From NCBI RefSeq assembly GCF_000702065.1, contig NZ_JNKN01000004.1:104967-168966 (forward strand): 64,000 nt of DNA, given 5' to 3'. The stretch's first letter is position 1. The number at the start of each line of letters is the position of its first letter. The notes under the pieces are model-generated. The model was not told where the DNA came from, searched no databases, and saw only the letters and a list, made by a program, of their open reading frames with translations. This DNA is from Kandleria vitulina DSM 20405. Lineage in GTDB: Bacteria > Bacillota_I > Bacilli_A > Erysipelotrichales > Coprobacillaceae. Below, piece after piece: positions 1-8,527 of the stretch. The translations under genes and the position numbers were made by a program.

Positions 1-2237
1 AGAAGTGGATGAGGACGACCATTGATCTGCAGCTTATCATTGGAAATAAAGACATCCCTAAAAATCTTATCACTTGGATTTAAGAAATGAACATCCCCTG
101 TTGCGACAATGATCTTTCCTTCTTCCTTGGCTACCTGAATAATACGTTCATAGATCTTCTGAATATCTTCCAATGATTCATAGCGATGTCTATAGACAAG
201 ACATTCAGCATTCACCAATGGCTGTATTTCAATATAATCATAGAAACGAATTTCTTCACGTAATTCTTCAATATTTCTTGTAGCAGCAATTTCAAAGACC
301 TTCGAGTTAAGACATGATGAACCATAAAGCAAGCCATCACGATAATGTTCTAGTTCAGCTCTAGGAATACGTTCACTTCGATAGAAGTACTTTGTATTAG
401 CCAAAGAAATAATTCTAAACATATTCTTTAATCCATCATGCGTCTTGGCGATAGCGGTCATATGATAAGGGAAAGCATGCTTATAGCTTTCTTCAATAGG
501 AAGATCATTGATCTCATTGACATCCTGGATGCCTCTCTTCTTCATATCTTCCACCATACTGTTAAAAGCTAACCCCAATACTTCCGCATCATAGTCAGCA
601 CGGTGTGCTTCTTCCCCATCATAAGGAATCTTATAATAATTACATACTGCTCCTAATCGATAAGAACGCATCAAAGGAATAAGATGTCTAGCTAGAGGAA
701 GCGAATCAATCCAGGTATTTTGAATTGGTTCTTGTCCCATATTGCGTAGATCCTTATCAAGCATACCAATATCGAATTTACCATTATGCGCTACAAGCAG
801 ATGATCACCAAAGAATTCAAGAATCTTAGGCATAAGCTCTTCGATAGTAGGTGCATGCTTGATATCTTCATTGGTAATACTTGTCAACTCCGAAATCTTA
901 GGACTGATTGGCTTTGGTGATTTTACAAAGCTTTGCATACGATCTACAATCAATCCATTCTTGATCTTGACTGCACCAAATTCAGTGATGTGGTCATCAA
1001 TCTGCGATAGACCTGTCGTTTCCAAATCGAATGAAACAAAGGTTAAATCATTAAGAGGAATAGAACTTACATTCATGACACTTGTAAAGTCCATATCAAT
1101 CATATTGAGTTCTACCCCATAAATCATCTTGATATTATTGCTTTTAGCAGCTGATTGTGCATCTGGGAATGACTGTACGTTACCATGATCAGTAACCGCA
1201 ACAGCCTTATGTCCCCATTTTGCAGCCTGCTTTATATAATCCGCAACGGGATTCATACCATCAAGTGTAGACATGTTGGAATGCATATGCAATTCAACAC
1301 GTTTCTCTTTTGCTTGATCTTCTCTTTCTTTTGGAGAAGGAATAATCTCAATATCACGAGCCATGATAATCTGTTCCTGCGAGAATTTATCATATTCTAC
1401 CTGACCCTTGACTCTGATCCATTTGCCACCTTTTTTAAGCTGATCTAAATCTTCCTTAGTGACACGTTTACTTTCAAAACGTTTTACAATAATACTATCA
1501 GTATAATCAGTCACATAAAGTGTCTGAAGATGCTTTCCGCTTTTCAACTGCGTTGTTTCTTCCTTGAAGCAGTACCCTTGTACCATCGCATCTCTGATAT
1601 TCATATCAACTTCACACATCTTGACATGTGTATATTCTTTCTTATAAGAACGCTGTTTCCCCTTTTCAAAAGAATGAGAAGGTGCAGGTGCACTTGATGA
1701 GACCATCTTTAATGCTTCAGGACTAACATAAGCATCAGCAGGATGATTAAGTTCTTCTTCTAATGCCTTATAATCCTCATTGTTTTTATCAATGTAAGTC
1801 TTAAATGAAATATGAAGACCAAACATCTGGAAATAATGTTCAAATACAGGATACAAGTTTGTAAACTGATTCACCTGTATCACATTGATAGCCTGTATCA
1901 ATAGCACATTATTCTTAAAAGACAAATCCTTCTTTTCTACTGTCGCAATCTCTGGATATCTGATTGCGAGCTTCTCAAAGATAAAAGCAGAGTATTCAAG
2001 AACCTCTGCTTCATCAAAGCTTTGTTTTGTTTCAAAGAAGAATTCAGTTGGATATGGGAAGTGATTACGTGAATCTAATAGACGTGTCACTTCATCTAAT
2101 GGCAATAATTGAGCAGATGAAATGAAGAAGGTGTAATGATCATCATGATGTACGATAACACGCTTTATCTTTGAAGATAAAAGATGTGGTACATTGCTTA
2201 GCTCTAACTGCTTAAGCAAGATCGCCATTTTGTCCAT
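1..2237 (-). CDS. polC: DNA polymerase III alpha subunit, PolC type (partial, N-terminal half)
   Basis: Replicative DNA polymerase of low-GC Gram-positives. The frame is open from an ATG at 2237 to the left edge, giving about 745 residues of a protein that is usually about 1,430; the polymerase catalytic domain lies outside. Seen: N-terminal domain, OB-fold region, a PHP start (ELHMHSNMSTLDG, about residue 312), and an inserted DEDD proofreading exonuclease starting FVSFDLETTGL (about residue 400) with later HNGKFD. PHP sequence resumes at the edge (VVATGDVHFLNPSDK). The exonuclease inserted inside PHP is the PolC hallmark. Ribosome site GGAGGA lies 6 bases before the ATG. It follows rseP by 12 bases, last in the visible uppS-cdsA-dxr-rseP-polC run. 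proS, often between rseP and polC in related genomes, is absent. Confidence 0.97.
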   Translation of the reverse strand, partial: MDKMAILLKQLELSNVPHLLSSKIKRVIVHHDDHYTFFISSAQLLPLDEVTRLLDSRNHFPYPTEFFFETKQSFDEAEVLEYSAFIFEKLAIRYPEIATVEKKDLSFKNNVLLIQAINVIQVNQFTNLYPVFEHYFQMFGLHISFKTYIDKNNEDYKALEEELNHPADAYVSPEALKMVSSSAPAPSHSFEKGKQRSYKKEYTHVKMCEVDMNIRDAMVQGYCFKEETTQLKSGKHLQTLYVTDYTDSIIVKRFESKRVTKEDLDQLKKGGKWIRVKGQVEYDKFSQEQIIMARDIEIIPSPKEREDQAKEKRVELHMHSNMSTLDGMNPVADYIKQAAKWGHKAVAVTDHGNVQSFPDAQSAAKSNNIKMIYGVELNMIDMDFTSVMNVSSIPLNDLTFVSFDLETTGLSQIDDHITEFGAVKIKNGLIVDRMQSFVKSPKPISPKISELTSITNEDIKHAPTIEELMPKILEFFGDHLLVAHNGKFDIGMLDKDLRNMGQEPIQNTWIDSLPLARHLIPLMRSYRLGAVCNYYKIPYDGEEAHRADYDAEVLGLAFNSMVEDMKKRGIQDVNEINDLPIEESYKHAFPYHMTAIAKTHDGLKNMFRIISLANTKYFYRSERIPRAELEHYRDGLLYGSSCLNSKVFEIAATRNIEELREEIRFYDYIEIQPLVNAECLVYRHRYESLEDIQKIYERIIQVAKEEGKIIVATGDVHFLNPSDKIFRDVFISNDKLQINGRPHPL

Positions 2238-2249
2238 GTAAATTCCTCC

Positions 2250-3335
2250 TTAAAATAGTTTGATAATATCCTGGAATGTAATATAGAACATCAATAATAA
2301 AATTAAACCAAGTCCAGCAGCCTGTAATGCATACTTCACATTAATTGGCAATTCTCTACCAATAACCCCTTCGATAATCGCAAAGAGTGTCTGAGCACCA
2401 TCTAGACCAGGCACTGGCATCAAGTTAAAGATACCAATATTGACAGACAACAGTGCCATCAAATAGAAGATTTCAGCTACCTGTCCATTTTCAGTAACTG
2501 AAGCAGTTACCTTATAAATACCAACTGGTCCACTCATCTGTTTTACAGTTGAAGTGAAATTGACAACTAAAAGCTTCAAAGCATTAAAGATAGCTAAAGA
2601 CATTGTACCAATTGTCGTAAATGTATTAGTAAATGCTTCTCCAATACCAAGACGACGTGTCTTTTGCATAATGCCAAGCTTATATCCTGCTGCATCTTTT
2701 TGATAAGTTACACTCATTGGGACATCCTGTTTCTTCCCATCTCTTTTGATAGTGACAATAAGTGATACCGTCTTTTCATTGTTATGGGCATCACCAGTTA
2801 AAGCTTTATTTAATCCTTCAATACTCTCAACAGGAAATTCCTGATGCGTATTCTGATCAGTAATCGCAACAATCTGATCATTGACTTTAAGCCCTGCCTT
2901 CTGTGCTGGTGTATCATTTAATACTTGTCCAATAACACAGTTATTGACTGGTGTTGTACCAACGCTCACGTTTAAGACGAGCATAATAACAATGGCCAAG
3001 ACAAAGTTCATGAAAATACCAGCTAAGAAGATGATGACTTTCTGATAAGTCTTCTTGCCTTTTAATGTTCTTTCAACAGGAAGATCCTTGAATTCCTCAT
3101 TGTCTTCCTGATCAGCTTCTCCAGCCATTGACACAAAGCCACCGATAGGAAGAGCACGAATCTGAAATTCCGTTTCCTTTCCTTTCTTATGAAAAATCTT
3201 AGGCCCCATACCAATAGAAAAGGCACCGCAGTAGACTCCAAAGATCTTTGCAGCAATGAAGTGTCCAAATTCATGAATGGATACAATAGTAGTTAAGATA
3301 AATAGAAAAACAATAAGGTTAATGATAATCTGCAT
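2250..3335 (-). CDS. rseP: Site-2 (regulated intramembrane) zinc metalloprotease RseP
   Basis: Membrane-embedded zinc protease that cleaves substrates such as anti-sigma factors within the membrane. Seen: HEFGH zinc motif in the first membrane segment (residues 21-25), a central PDZ domain (about 110-205, with NDTPAQKAGLKVNDQIVAI), and the second active-site motif NLMPVPGLDG near residue 310 followed by C-terminal membrane helices. Full family length (361 aa). I chose the ATG at 3335, one base after the dxr stop and preceded by AGGTG. A GTG at 3347 would add MLHN, overlap dxr, and lacks a ribosome site. Translation is probably coupled to dxr. Confidence 0.95.
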   Translation of the reverse strand: MQIIINLIVFLFILTTIVSIHEFGHFIAAKIFGVYCGAFSIGMGPKIFHKKGKETEFQIRALPIGGFVSMAGEADQEDNEEFKDLPVERTLKGKKTYQKVIIFLAGIFMNFVLAIVIMLVLNVSVGTTPVNNCVIGQVLNDTPAQKAGLKVNDQIVAITDQNTHQEFPVESIEGLNKALTGDAHNNEKTVSLIVTIKRDGKKQDVPMSVTYQKDAAGYKLGIMQKTRRLGIGEAFTNTFTTIGTMSLAIFNALKLLVVNFTSTVKQMSGPVGIYKVTASVTENGQVAEIFYLMALLSVNIGIFNLMPVPGLDGAQTLFAIIEGVIGRELPINVKYALQAAGLGLILLLMFYITFQDIIKLF

Positions 3336-3336
3336 G

Positions 3337-4485
3337 TTATGCAACACCTGCTTTCTGTTTTACATATGCTCTTGTTTTTTGATCAATGAGCAATAGTTCA
3401 TCTAGTGATGGGTTTTCTACCACTTCATGATGATCCATAGCATCCTTAACCAAATCAACAATTTCAAGGAATTTAATATGTCCTTCTCTAAAAAGTAAAT
3501 TGGCTACTTCGTTAGCCGCATTTAGTACACAAGGCATACTGCCTCCTGTTCTTCCTGCCTCATAGGCAAGTTTCAATGCAGGGAAACGTGTAGTGTCTGG
3601 TTTTCTAAAATGAAGTGTACCAATATCCGATAATGAGAGACGTTCCGCTTTTAAGTCACAACGATTAGGATAAGTCAAAGCATACTGAATAGGAAGACGC
3701 ATATCAGGTGTTCCCATCTGACCGATGACTGCAGTATCGCTAAATTCTACTGCTGAGTGCAGAACACTTTCAGGATGAATGAGCACTTCAATATCATCAT
3801 AGTCTACATCAAAAAGCCATTTGGCTTCCATGACTTCTAATCCCTTATTAAACAAAGTGGCACTATCAATTGTAATTTTAGCACCCATGCTCCAGTTTGG
3901 ATGATTGAGGGCCTGTTCTACAGTGGCATTCTTGAGTTCTTCAAGACTCTTATCTCTAAAGCTGCCCCCACTGCATGTCAATAGAATCTTACTGACTTCT
4001 CCATGATGACCTGCTCTCATAGACTGCCAGATGGCACTATGTTCACTATCAACTGGTAAAAGTTCAATGCCGTATTCTTTAACAAGCGGCATAATAAGAT
4101 GTCCAGCCACAACAAGTGTTTCTTTATTGGCAATGGCAATATTTTTCTTTGCCTTGATAGCTTCCATTGTAGGCAATAATCCAGCAAATCCAACAATAGC
4201 ATTTAAGACAATGTCAGTTTCTTCTAATGTTGCGATTGTTAATAGTCCTTCATCACCATAATAGAAATGACGATCAGGATATTCTTTAGATAATGCAATC
4301 GCATCCTGTTCATCAATAACCGCAATATGCTTTACTGGAAGCTTTGCCATAATGTCTTTTAAGACCTTCATATTATGTCCAGCTGACATGGCAATGATTT
4401 CAAACTGATCAGGATGTTCTAAGACAACTTCAACAGTCTGTGTTCCAATGGATCCAGTAACGCCAAGAACAGTAATTTTTTTCAT
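3337..4485 (-). CDS. dxr: 1-deoxy-D-xylulose 5-phosphate reductoisomerase
   Basis: Second step of the MEP isoprenoid pathway: NADPH-dependent conversion of DXP to 2-C-methyl-D-erythritol 4-phosphate. Seen: N-terminal NADPH-binding GVTGSIGTQT, the ANKETLV loop, metal and substrate residues in DSEHSAIWQ, and the C-terminal four-helix region (ANEVANLLFREG). Full length, 382 aa. Ribosome site GAGGAGG lies 7 bases before the ATG. It sits between cdsA and rseP with uppS upstream, so isoprenoid precursor synthesis and undecaprenyl carrier synthesis are co-transcribed. Confidence 0.97.
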   Translation of the reverse strand: MKKITVLGVTGSIGTQTVEVVLEHPDQFEIIAMSAGHNMKVLKDIMAKLPVKHIAVIDEQDAIALSKEYPDRHFYYGDEGLLTIATLEETDIVLNAIVGFAGLLPTMEAIKAKKNIAIANKETLVVAGHLIMPLVKEYGIELLPVDSEHSAIWQSMRAGHHGEVSKILLTCSGGSFRDKSLEELKNATVEQALNHPNWSMGAKITIDSATLFNKGLEVMEAKWLFDVDYDDIEVLIHPESVLHSAVEFSDTAVIGQMGTPDMRLPIQYALTYPNRCDLKAERLSLSDIGTLHFRKPDTTRFPALKLAYEAGRTGGSMPCVLNAANEVANLLFREGHIKFLEIVDLVKDAMDHHEVVENPSLDELLLIDQKTRAYVKQKAGVA

Positions 4486-4509
4486 AAAGTGACCTCCTCA
4501 AATTAAGAG

Positions 4510-4532
4510 AATCTCTTAATAAATAAGAGATT
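4510..4532 (-). other. Intercistronic hairpin between cdsA and dxr
   Basis: Perfect 9-base inverted repeat (AATCTCTTA / TAAGAGATT) around a 5-base loop, in the 49-base gap between cdsA and dxr. It is AT-rich and has no T-run after it, so it does not look like a terminator. It could affect transcript processing or stability. Confidence 0.35.
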
Positions 4533-4534
4533 CA

Positions 4535-5311
4535 TTATAGTAAAATATTAAGCAATAGTCCTAATACCATCGCATTGAAGATAATTGAATCAAAACGATC
4601 AAGTACCCCACCATGTCCAGGGAAGATCTGCGAATAATCCTTGACATCAAAGTAGCGCTTGATGCTGCTGAAAGTTAAATCACCAATCTGTCCTGTAGAA
4701 GATAAGACATAACTTATTACAGCTAACTGCCATAAAGATAATGGCATTTTCATTAAGAAACCAAAAGCTAATGCTAAAGTACCACCACAAATGATACCGC
4801 CAATAGAACCTTCAATTGTTTTATTAGGAGATAATCTTGGATTAAGCTTATGCTTACCGATAGAACGACCTACAAAGTAAGCGAAAGTATCAGCTCCAAG
4901 AGTAGCAATAGCCAATAATAAGACATAAGATAAACCAAGGTGCATACGCATGACATAGACCATATGCAATCCTAATGCGACTAGTGTTCCACCAGTAAAG
5001 TAATAGCCTAATCTGGCAAAATCAATGCCGGCATCAAAGATGCCGCAGACAAGCAGAACAATCAAGTAGATCGCAATATTGATGCTTGGTACAACTGTCT
5101 TATTGCTTGTAAAGATACTATAGAACAAGAAGAAGCCAACTATCCCATATAGATAGATATGCGCTTTAGGATTCTTGCATATAGATAATAGTTCAAATGT
5201 TGCTACACCAGCGATAAGTGCCATAGCGATCTGAAAGCTGACTGATCCTACAACAACGACTGGAATCAACACTAGGGCTAGCAGAAGACCCGTTATGATA
5301 CGCTGTTTCAT
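4535..5311 (-). CDS. cdsA: Phosphatidate cytidylyltransferase (CDP-diglyceride synthase)
   Basis: Makes CDP-diacylglycerol from phosphatidic acid and CTP, the branch point of phospholipid synthesis. Polytopic membrane protein of 258 aa with hydrophobic segments throughout. Seen: SPNKTIEGSIGG in the cytosolic loop and the C-terminal family signature PGHGGVLDRFDS (about residues 228-239). Its ATG overlaps the uppS stop by four bases (ATGA), indicating coupled translation. Confidence 0.95.
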   Translation of the reverse strand: MKQRIITGLLLALVLIPVVVVGSVSFQIAMALIAGVATFELLSICKNPKAHIYLYGIVGFFLFYSIFTSNKTVVPSINIAIYLIVLLVCGIFDAGIDFARLGYYFTGGTLVALGLHMVYVMRMHLGLSYVLLLAIATLGADTFAYFVGRSIGKHKLNPRLSPNKTIEGSIGGIICGGTLALAFGFLMKMPLSLWQLAVISYVLSSTGQIGDLTFSSIKRYFDVKDYSQIFPGHGGVLDRFDSIIFNAMVLGLLLNILL

Positions 5312-6054
5312 TTAAGTACTCCTCCGAATCTTCGTTCTCTGTTTTGGTAATAGTAAATGCATTTATGAAGCTCTTCTTCATTAAAGTCAGGCCATAGAGT
5401 ATCTACAAAAATAAATTCTGAATAGCTTAACTGCCAAAGAAGATAGTTTGATAAACGGCATTCTCCACTTGTTCTGATCATAAGATCAACAGGAGGAAGA
5501 CCTGCTGTCATCAAATGATTCTCAAAGAGGTTTTCATCAATATCATCCATTGAAATCAATCCATCTTTATATTCCTGTGCAATAGCTTTTGTAGCCTGTA
5601 CAATTTCATCTCTACCTCCGTAGATGAATGCAAAGACAAGTGATAATCCTGTATTATCTTTTGTCTTCTCAATTGCAGCATTGATAATATCCTGCGTTTC
5701 CTTAGGTGCCCTTTCTAAATGACCAATAAGCTGAATTCTTACATTGTTTTCAATAAGTTCTTTTAAATACAATGAGAAGAATTCTTTAGGAAGACGGAAA
5801 ATATAATCTACTTCCTTCTGATCTCTCTTAAAGTTTTCAGTAGAAAAAGCGTAAACAGTCATAGCCTTGACACCAAGACGATTCGCTTCTAATGCTAAAG
5901 AACGAATAGTTTTTGTTCCTTCATGATGACCAAATGTTCTTGGCATCTTTCTTTTTTTAGCCCAACGACCGTTTCCATCCATAATAAAAGCAATGTGCTG
6001 AGGAATATTATTCATATCTAAGTCGTAGGATTTTGTTTTTTTCTTAAAAATCAT
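5308..6054 (-). CDS. uppS: Isoprenyl (undecaprenyl) diphosphate synthase
   Basis: cis-Prenyltransferase that condenses isopentenyl diphosphates to make the C55 carrier for cell-wall synthesis. Seen: IMDGNGRWAKKR with catalytic Asp26, and near the C-terminus RTSGECRLSNYLLWQLSYSE with the substrate-binding Arg and the RxSN-type motif. 248 aa, family length. First gene of its operon, behind the promoter at 6075-6102; its stop overlaps the cdsA start. Confidence 0.96.
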   Translation of the reverse strand: MIFKKKTKSYDLDMNNIPQHIAFIMDGNGRWAKKRKMPRTFGHHEGTKTIRSLALEANRLGVKAMTVYAFSTENFKRDQKEVDYIFRLPKEFFSLYLKELIENNVRIQLIGHLERAPKETQDIINAAIEKTKDNTGLSLVFAFIYGGRDEIVQATKAIAQEYKDGLISMDDIDENLFENHLMTAGLPPVDLMIRTSGECRLSNYLLWQLSYSEFIFVDTLWPDFNEEELHKCIYYYQNRERRFGGVLK

Positions 6055-6074
6055 AGATTTCCACCTCTTTTGCC

Positions 6075-6102
6075 ATTATATCATACTGAAAACTTCAGGC
6101 AA
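6075..6102 (-). promoter_or_regulatory. Promoter of the uppS-cdsA-dxr-rseP-polC operon
   Basis: -35 TTGCCT (6097-6102), 16-base spacer, -10 TATAAT (6075-6080) on the minus strand, about 20 bases before the uppS ATG. It lies just after the terminator at 6133-6165, so the operon is transcriptionally separate from the MATE/hydrolase pair. Confidence 0.65.
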
Positions 6103-6132
6103 CATGAAATAACTTGAATGGCCTATCTTTTT

Positions 6133-6165
6133 AAAAAAGAAGTCAATATGATGATTGACTTCTTT
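6133..6165 (-). terminator. Intrinsic terminator after the MATE gene
   Basis: 12-base perfect stem (AAAGAAGTCAAT / ATTGACTTCTTT) with a 6-base loop, followed on the minus strand by a run of T, starting 5 bases after the MATE stop codon. Confidence 0.9.
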
Positions 6166-6169
6166 AATA

Positions 6170-7504
6170 TCAGATTACGCGCATTGTCTGCCATTTTCCT
6201 TGTTTATAGCGCCAAATAAAGAGAACAGCTCTTACACTCCAATCACATACCATTGCCCATGCGATGCCGATGACTCCCATTTTCATTACGACACCAAATA
6301 AATAAGAGAGCACAAGGCGAACGACAATTGTTGATGCAACTGAAACTATCATTGTAAAACGAACATCTCCTGCTGCGCGTAGTCCATTACCAAGACATCC
6401 TGAAAAAGGAAATGCGAAGGCATTGAAGATATTATGAATGACGACTAGCATAAGTGTTAATGCAACTGTTTCACTATTTAAACTGTAAAATCTAAGCATG
6501 AGTGGTGTTAATAAAAATACTATCGCATTCCAGGCTACAGAAAAGAGCACGGTAATTTGTGTTAATTTTTTAAAATAGAACGATGCTGATTTAACATCGG
6601 ATGCGCCCATACACTGTCCAATTACAGTGATATAAATGGGACCAAATGTAGCACCGGCAAGAGCTGCTAAAGACCATATGCTTTGTGCTATTCCATTAGC
6701 TGCAATCTGATATGTACCAAAAAGTGCAACGATACTTGATAGTGCCACCTTGACTAGCTGAAAGATTCCATTCTCAATGCCATTAGGGATAGCGATACGA
6801 AGAATTTTATTTAACATCGTGCGATTGATCTTAAATATTGATTCCATCTGATAACTAATAGCATATCGCTGATTAAAACAAAGTACAGTTATGATAATCG
6901 CAGCAACTGTTCTAGCAATAAATGAGGGATAAGCTACCCCTGCTACACCAGCATGTAAAATATAGATTCCAATGTAGTTACCGATCACATTTATTATGTT
7001 AACGACAATAGAAGTATACATGGTAACACTTGTCTTTCCCATGCTTCTAAAAAGTGCTGCTCCCGCATTATAGCAAGCTAATGCCGGATATGAGTATGCG
7101 GAGATTCGAAGATATGTCTCACAGGCATCCATGACATTTTTTTCTACGTTTCCAAAAAGAAGCTGTAATATTATTCGGTTGCCAATTAAGACGAGGAACA
7201 TAAGCATAATAGAAAAAATCATGGAAAACATCAGTAATTGTCCTGATGCTTCACTAGAACGAGCCTTATCCTTGTTGCCAAAATATTGACTGATAACAAC
7301 AGCACCGCCAGAGGCAAGTGCTGTAAAAAGATAAATAAACACAGTATTAAACTGATTAACTAAAGATACACCTGCTACCGCCGCTTCGCCAGCCTGACTA
7401 ATAAAGAATGTATCCGCAATACCGACAAGCATCACCAGCAGCTGTTCTAAAAACAATGGAACAATCATGGCGACAAGTTCTTTTCTAGTAAAAGTTATTT
7501 TCAT
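6170..7504 (-). CDS. MATE-family multidrug/metabolite efflux transporter
   Basis: Cation-coupled efflux transporter of the MATE family. 444 aa, the usual size, with about 12 hydrophobic segments in two related halves. The N-terminal half has IPLFLEQLLVMLVGIADTFF and the second half IPNGIENGIFQLVKVAL, each marking the start of a MatE repeat. The substrate cannot be told from sequence. Its ATG overlaps the stop of the preceding metallo-hydrolase gene by 4 bases, so the two are co-translated, and the pair is governed by the promoter and operator at 8326-8377. It interrupts the common frr-uppS neighbourhood. Confidence 0.93.
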   Translation of the reverse strand: MKITFTRKELVAMIVPLFLEQLLVMLVGIADTFFISQAGEAAVAGVSLVNQFNTVFIYLFTALASGGAVVISQYFGNKDKARSSEASGQLLMFSMIFSIMLMFLVLIGNRIILQLLFGNVEKNVMDACETYLRISAYSYPALACYNAGAALFRSMGKTSVTMYTSIVVNIINVIGNYIGIYILHAGVAGVAYPSFIARTVAAIIITVLCFNQRYAISYQMESIFKINRTMLNKILRIAIPNGIENGIFQLVKVALSSIVALFGTYQIAANGIAQSIWSLAALAGATFGPIYITVIGQCMGASDVKSASFYFKKLTQITVLFSVAWNAIVFLLTPLMLRFYSLNSETVALTLMLVVIHNIFNAFAFPFSGCLGNGLRAAGDVRFTMIVSVASTIVVRLVLSYLFGVVMKMGVIGIAWAMVCDWSVRAVLFIWRYKQGKWQTMRVI

Positions 7505-8307
7505 AATTGATAAGCCTCTCCAGGCACAAGAACTTTCAGTCGCTCAGGATTAGTTACTGCTTTTTTTAAAGCGATTGGATTACCGTTGAATGTAGACCAG
7601 TCTGGAGCATCAACGCTTCCCCAATGAATAGGAATAAGTACTGCATTTGGATAAGTCTCACAAAGCTTTAATGCTCCTTCAAATGTGATATGCCATTCAT
7701 TGTCTGAGAAGTCCAACAAAATCACATCAGGTTCTTTATAAGAAAGCTGTTCATCTAAAAGCTTTGAGTCACCTGGCATCCAAATTGTTCCATCAGGTGT
7801 TTCTAGATAAAAACCACAATAATCTTTTTTTTCCCATTTTCTATACTGCCATTTCTGATGCTCGTTTTGCCAGTTGTGAAGTGCTGGCGTTAATTTGATT
7901 TGAATGTGATCAATTGAAAAAGTTTCTCCAATATCATGGCCAATACCTTCAACGCCTTCTTTGACCATTTCCTGTGCCACATACTTTGGGGCGTGCCAGC
8001 TTTTTGTATGAGATTTTGTATCATTTAATGTTGCTCTTGAAAAGTGATCATTATCTATGTGTGTCACAAGATAACCGTCTATTTTTTTAACGTCATGTAT
8101 TGCCAGAGGGATTTCACAAGCAAGAGGCATATCAAATCCTTCTAAAACAGGATCAATCATAATAACAGTTCCCCTGCTATTAATCATCGCTCCTCCACCA
8201 GCTAACCAACGTACTTCTGTACCATCAATTCTATCGAAATCTTGCTTGGAAATATGTTCTACTCTTTCAGGGACAGCCTGTCCTTTTTTATTAATGATTA
8301 CATTCAT
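7501..8307 (-). CDS. Metallo-beta-lactamase-fold hydrolase (UlaG/RomA-like)
   Basis: 268 aa protein of the metallo-beta-lactamase fold, broadly like UlaG and other L-ascorbate-6-phosphate-lactonase relatives. Seen: the metal motif THIDNDH (His83, Asp85, Asp87, His88), a later His in LTPALHNWQ, the metal-bridging Asp in MPGDSK, and a late His in PIHWGS. The real substrate is unknown. Ribosome site GGAG lies 9-10 bases before the ATG. It is the first gene of a two-gene operon with the MATE transporter, which suggests joint detoxification or export; that is inference. Confidence 0.85.
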   Translation of the reverse strand: MNVIINKKGQAVPERVEHISKQDFDRIDGTEVRWLAGGGAMINSRGTVIMIDPVLEGFDMPLACEIPLAIHDVKKIDGYLVTHIDNDHFSRATLNDTKSHTKSWHAPKYVAQEMVKEGVEGIGHDIGETFSIDHIQIKLTPALHNWQNEHQKWQYRKWEKKDYCGFYLETPDGTIWMPGDSKLLDEQLSYKEPDVILLDFSDNEWHITFEGALKLCETYPNAVLIPIHWGSVDAPDWSTFNGNPIALKKAVTNPERLKVLVPGEAYQL

Positions 8308-8325
8308 TTTATGATTCTCCTTTTA

Positions 8326-8346
8326 TTATTGACACCGTGTCAATAA
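8326..8346. promoter_or_regulatory. Palindromic operator over the transcription start of the hydrolase/MATE operon
   Basis: Two perfect 10-base arms, TTATTGACAC and GTGTCAATAA, separated by one base. The site covers the predicted start point just downstream of the -10 box. A further half-site GTGTCAA (8371-8377) overlaps the -35 box. The arrangement is typical of a dimeric repressor (TetR- or MarR-like); no such regulator gene is in the window. Confidence 0.7.
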
Positions 8347-8347
8347 C

Positions 8348-8377
8348 ATTATATCAATTTATTTGATTTTGTGTCAA
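8348..8377 (-). promoter_or_regulatory. Near-consensus promoter of the hydrolase/MATE operon
   Basis: -35 TTGACA (8372-8377), 18-base spacer, -10 TATAAT (8348-8353): both hexamers match consensus exactly. The operator at 8326-8346 follows directly. Such a strong promoter with an operator at +1 suggests a normally repressed, strongly inducible unit. Confidence 0.85.
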
Positions 8378-8384
8378 CAAAAGG

Positions 8385-8408
8385 AAAAAGGACTGAGATC
8401 AGTCCTTT
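8385..8408 (-). terminator. Intrinsic terminator after the acetyltransferase remnant
   Basis: 8-base stem (AAAGGACT / AGTCCTTT) with a 6-base loop and a following T-run on the minus strand. It ends the short transcript region downstream of frr and insulates the hydrolase/MATE promoter. Confidence 0.75.
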
Positions 8409-8415
8409 ACTATTA

Positions 8416-8481
8416 TTATAATTCAATATTCCAGATAAGTATCATGTCTTTTATATCTGATGTTTTATATGCTCGTATCAT
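8416..8481 (-). pseudogene. 21-codon GNAT acetyltransferase-like remnant
   Basis: A 21-residue reading frame starting MIRAYKTSDIKDMILIWN. It looks like the extreme N-terminus of GNAT acetyltransferases of the 'MIR...D...I..IW' type, then ends at a TAA. It has a good ribosome site (AGGAG, 6 bases before ATG) and a terminator just downstream. The rest of a GNAT domain is absent, so I read it as the stub left by an internal or 3' deletion. A functional micropeptide is possible but less likely. Confidence 0.45.
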
Positions 8482-8496
8482 AGTATTCTCCTAATG

Positions 8497-8522
8497 AAAA
8501 AGGCTGATGTTACCACCAGCCT
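8497..8522 (-). terminator. Intrinsic terminator of pyrH-frr
   Basis: 9-base stem (AGGCTGGTG pairing with CATCAGCCT, one G-U) with a 4-base loop and a T-run, starting 6 bases after the frr stop codon. Confidence 0.9.
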
Positions 8523-8527
8523 CATTT

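Noticed and set aside
859..1448. Two plus-strand frames of 87 codons
   Set aside because: Antisense shadows of polC, which is open across this whole region on minus.
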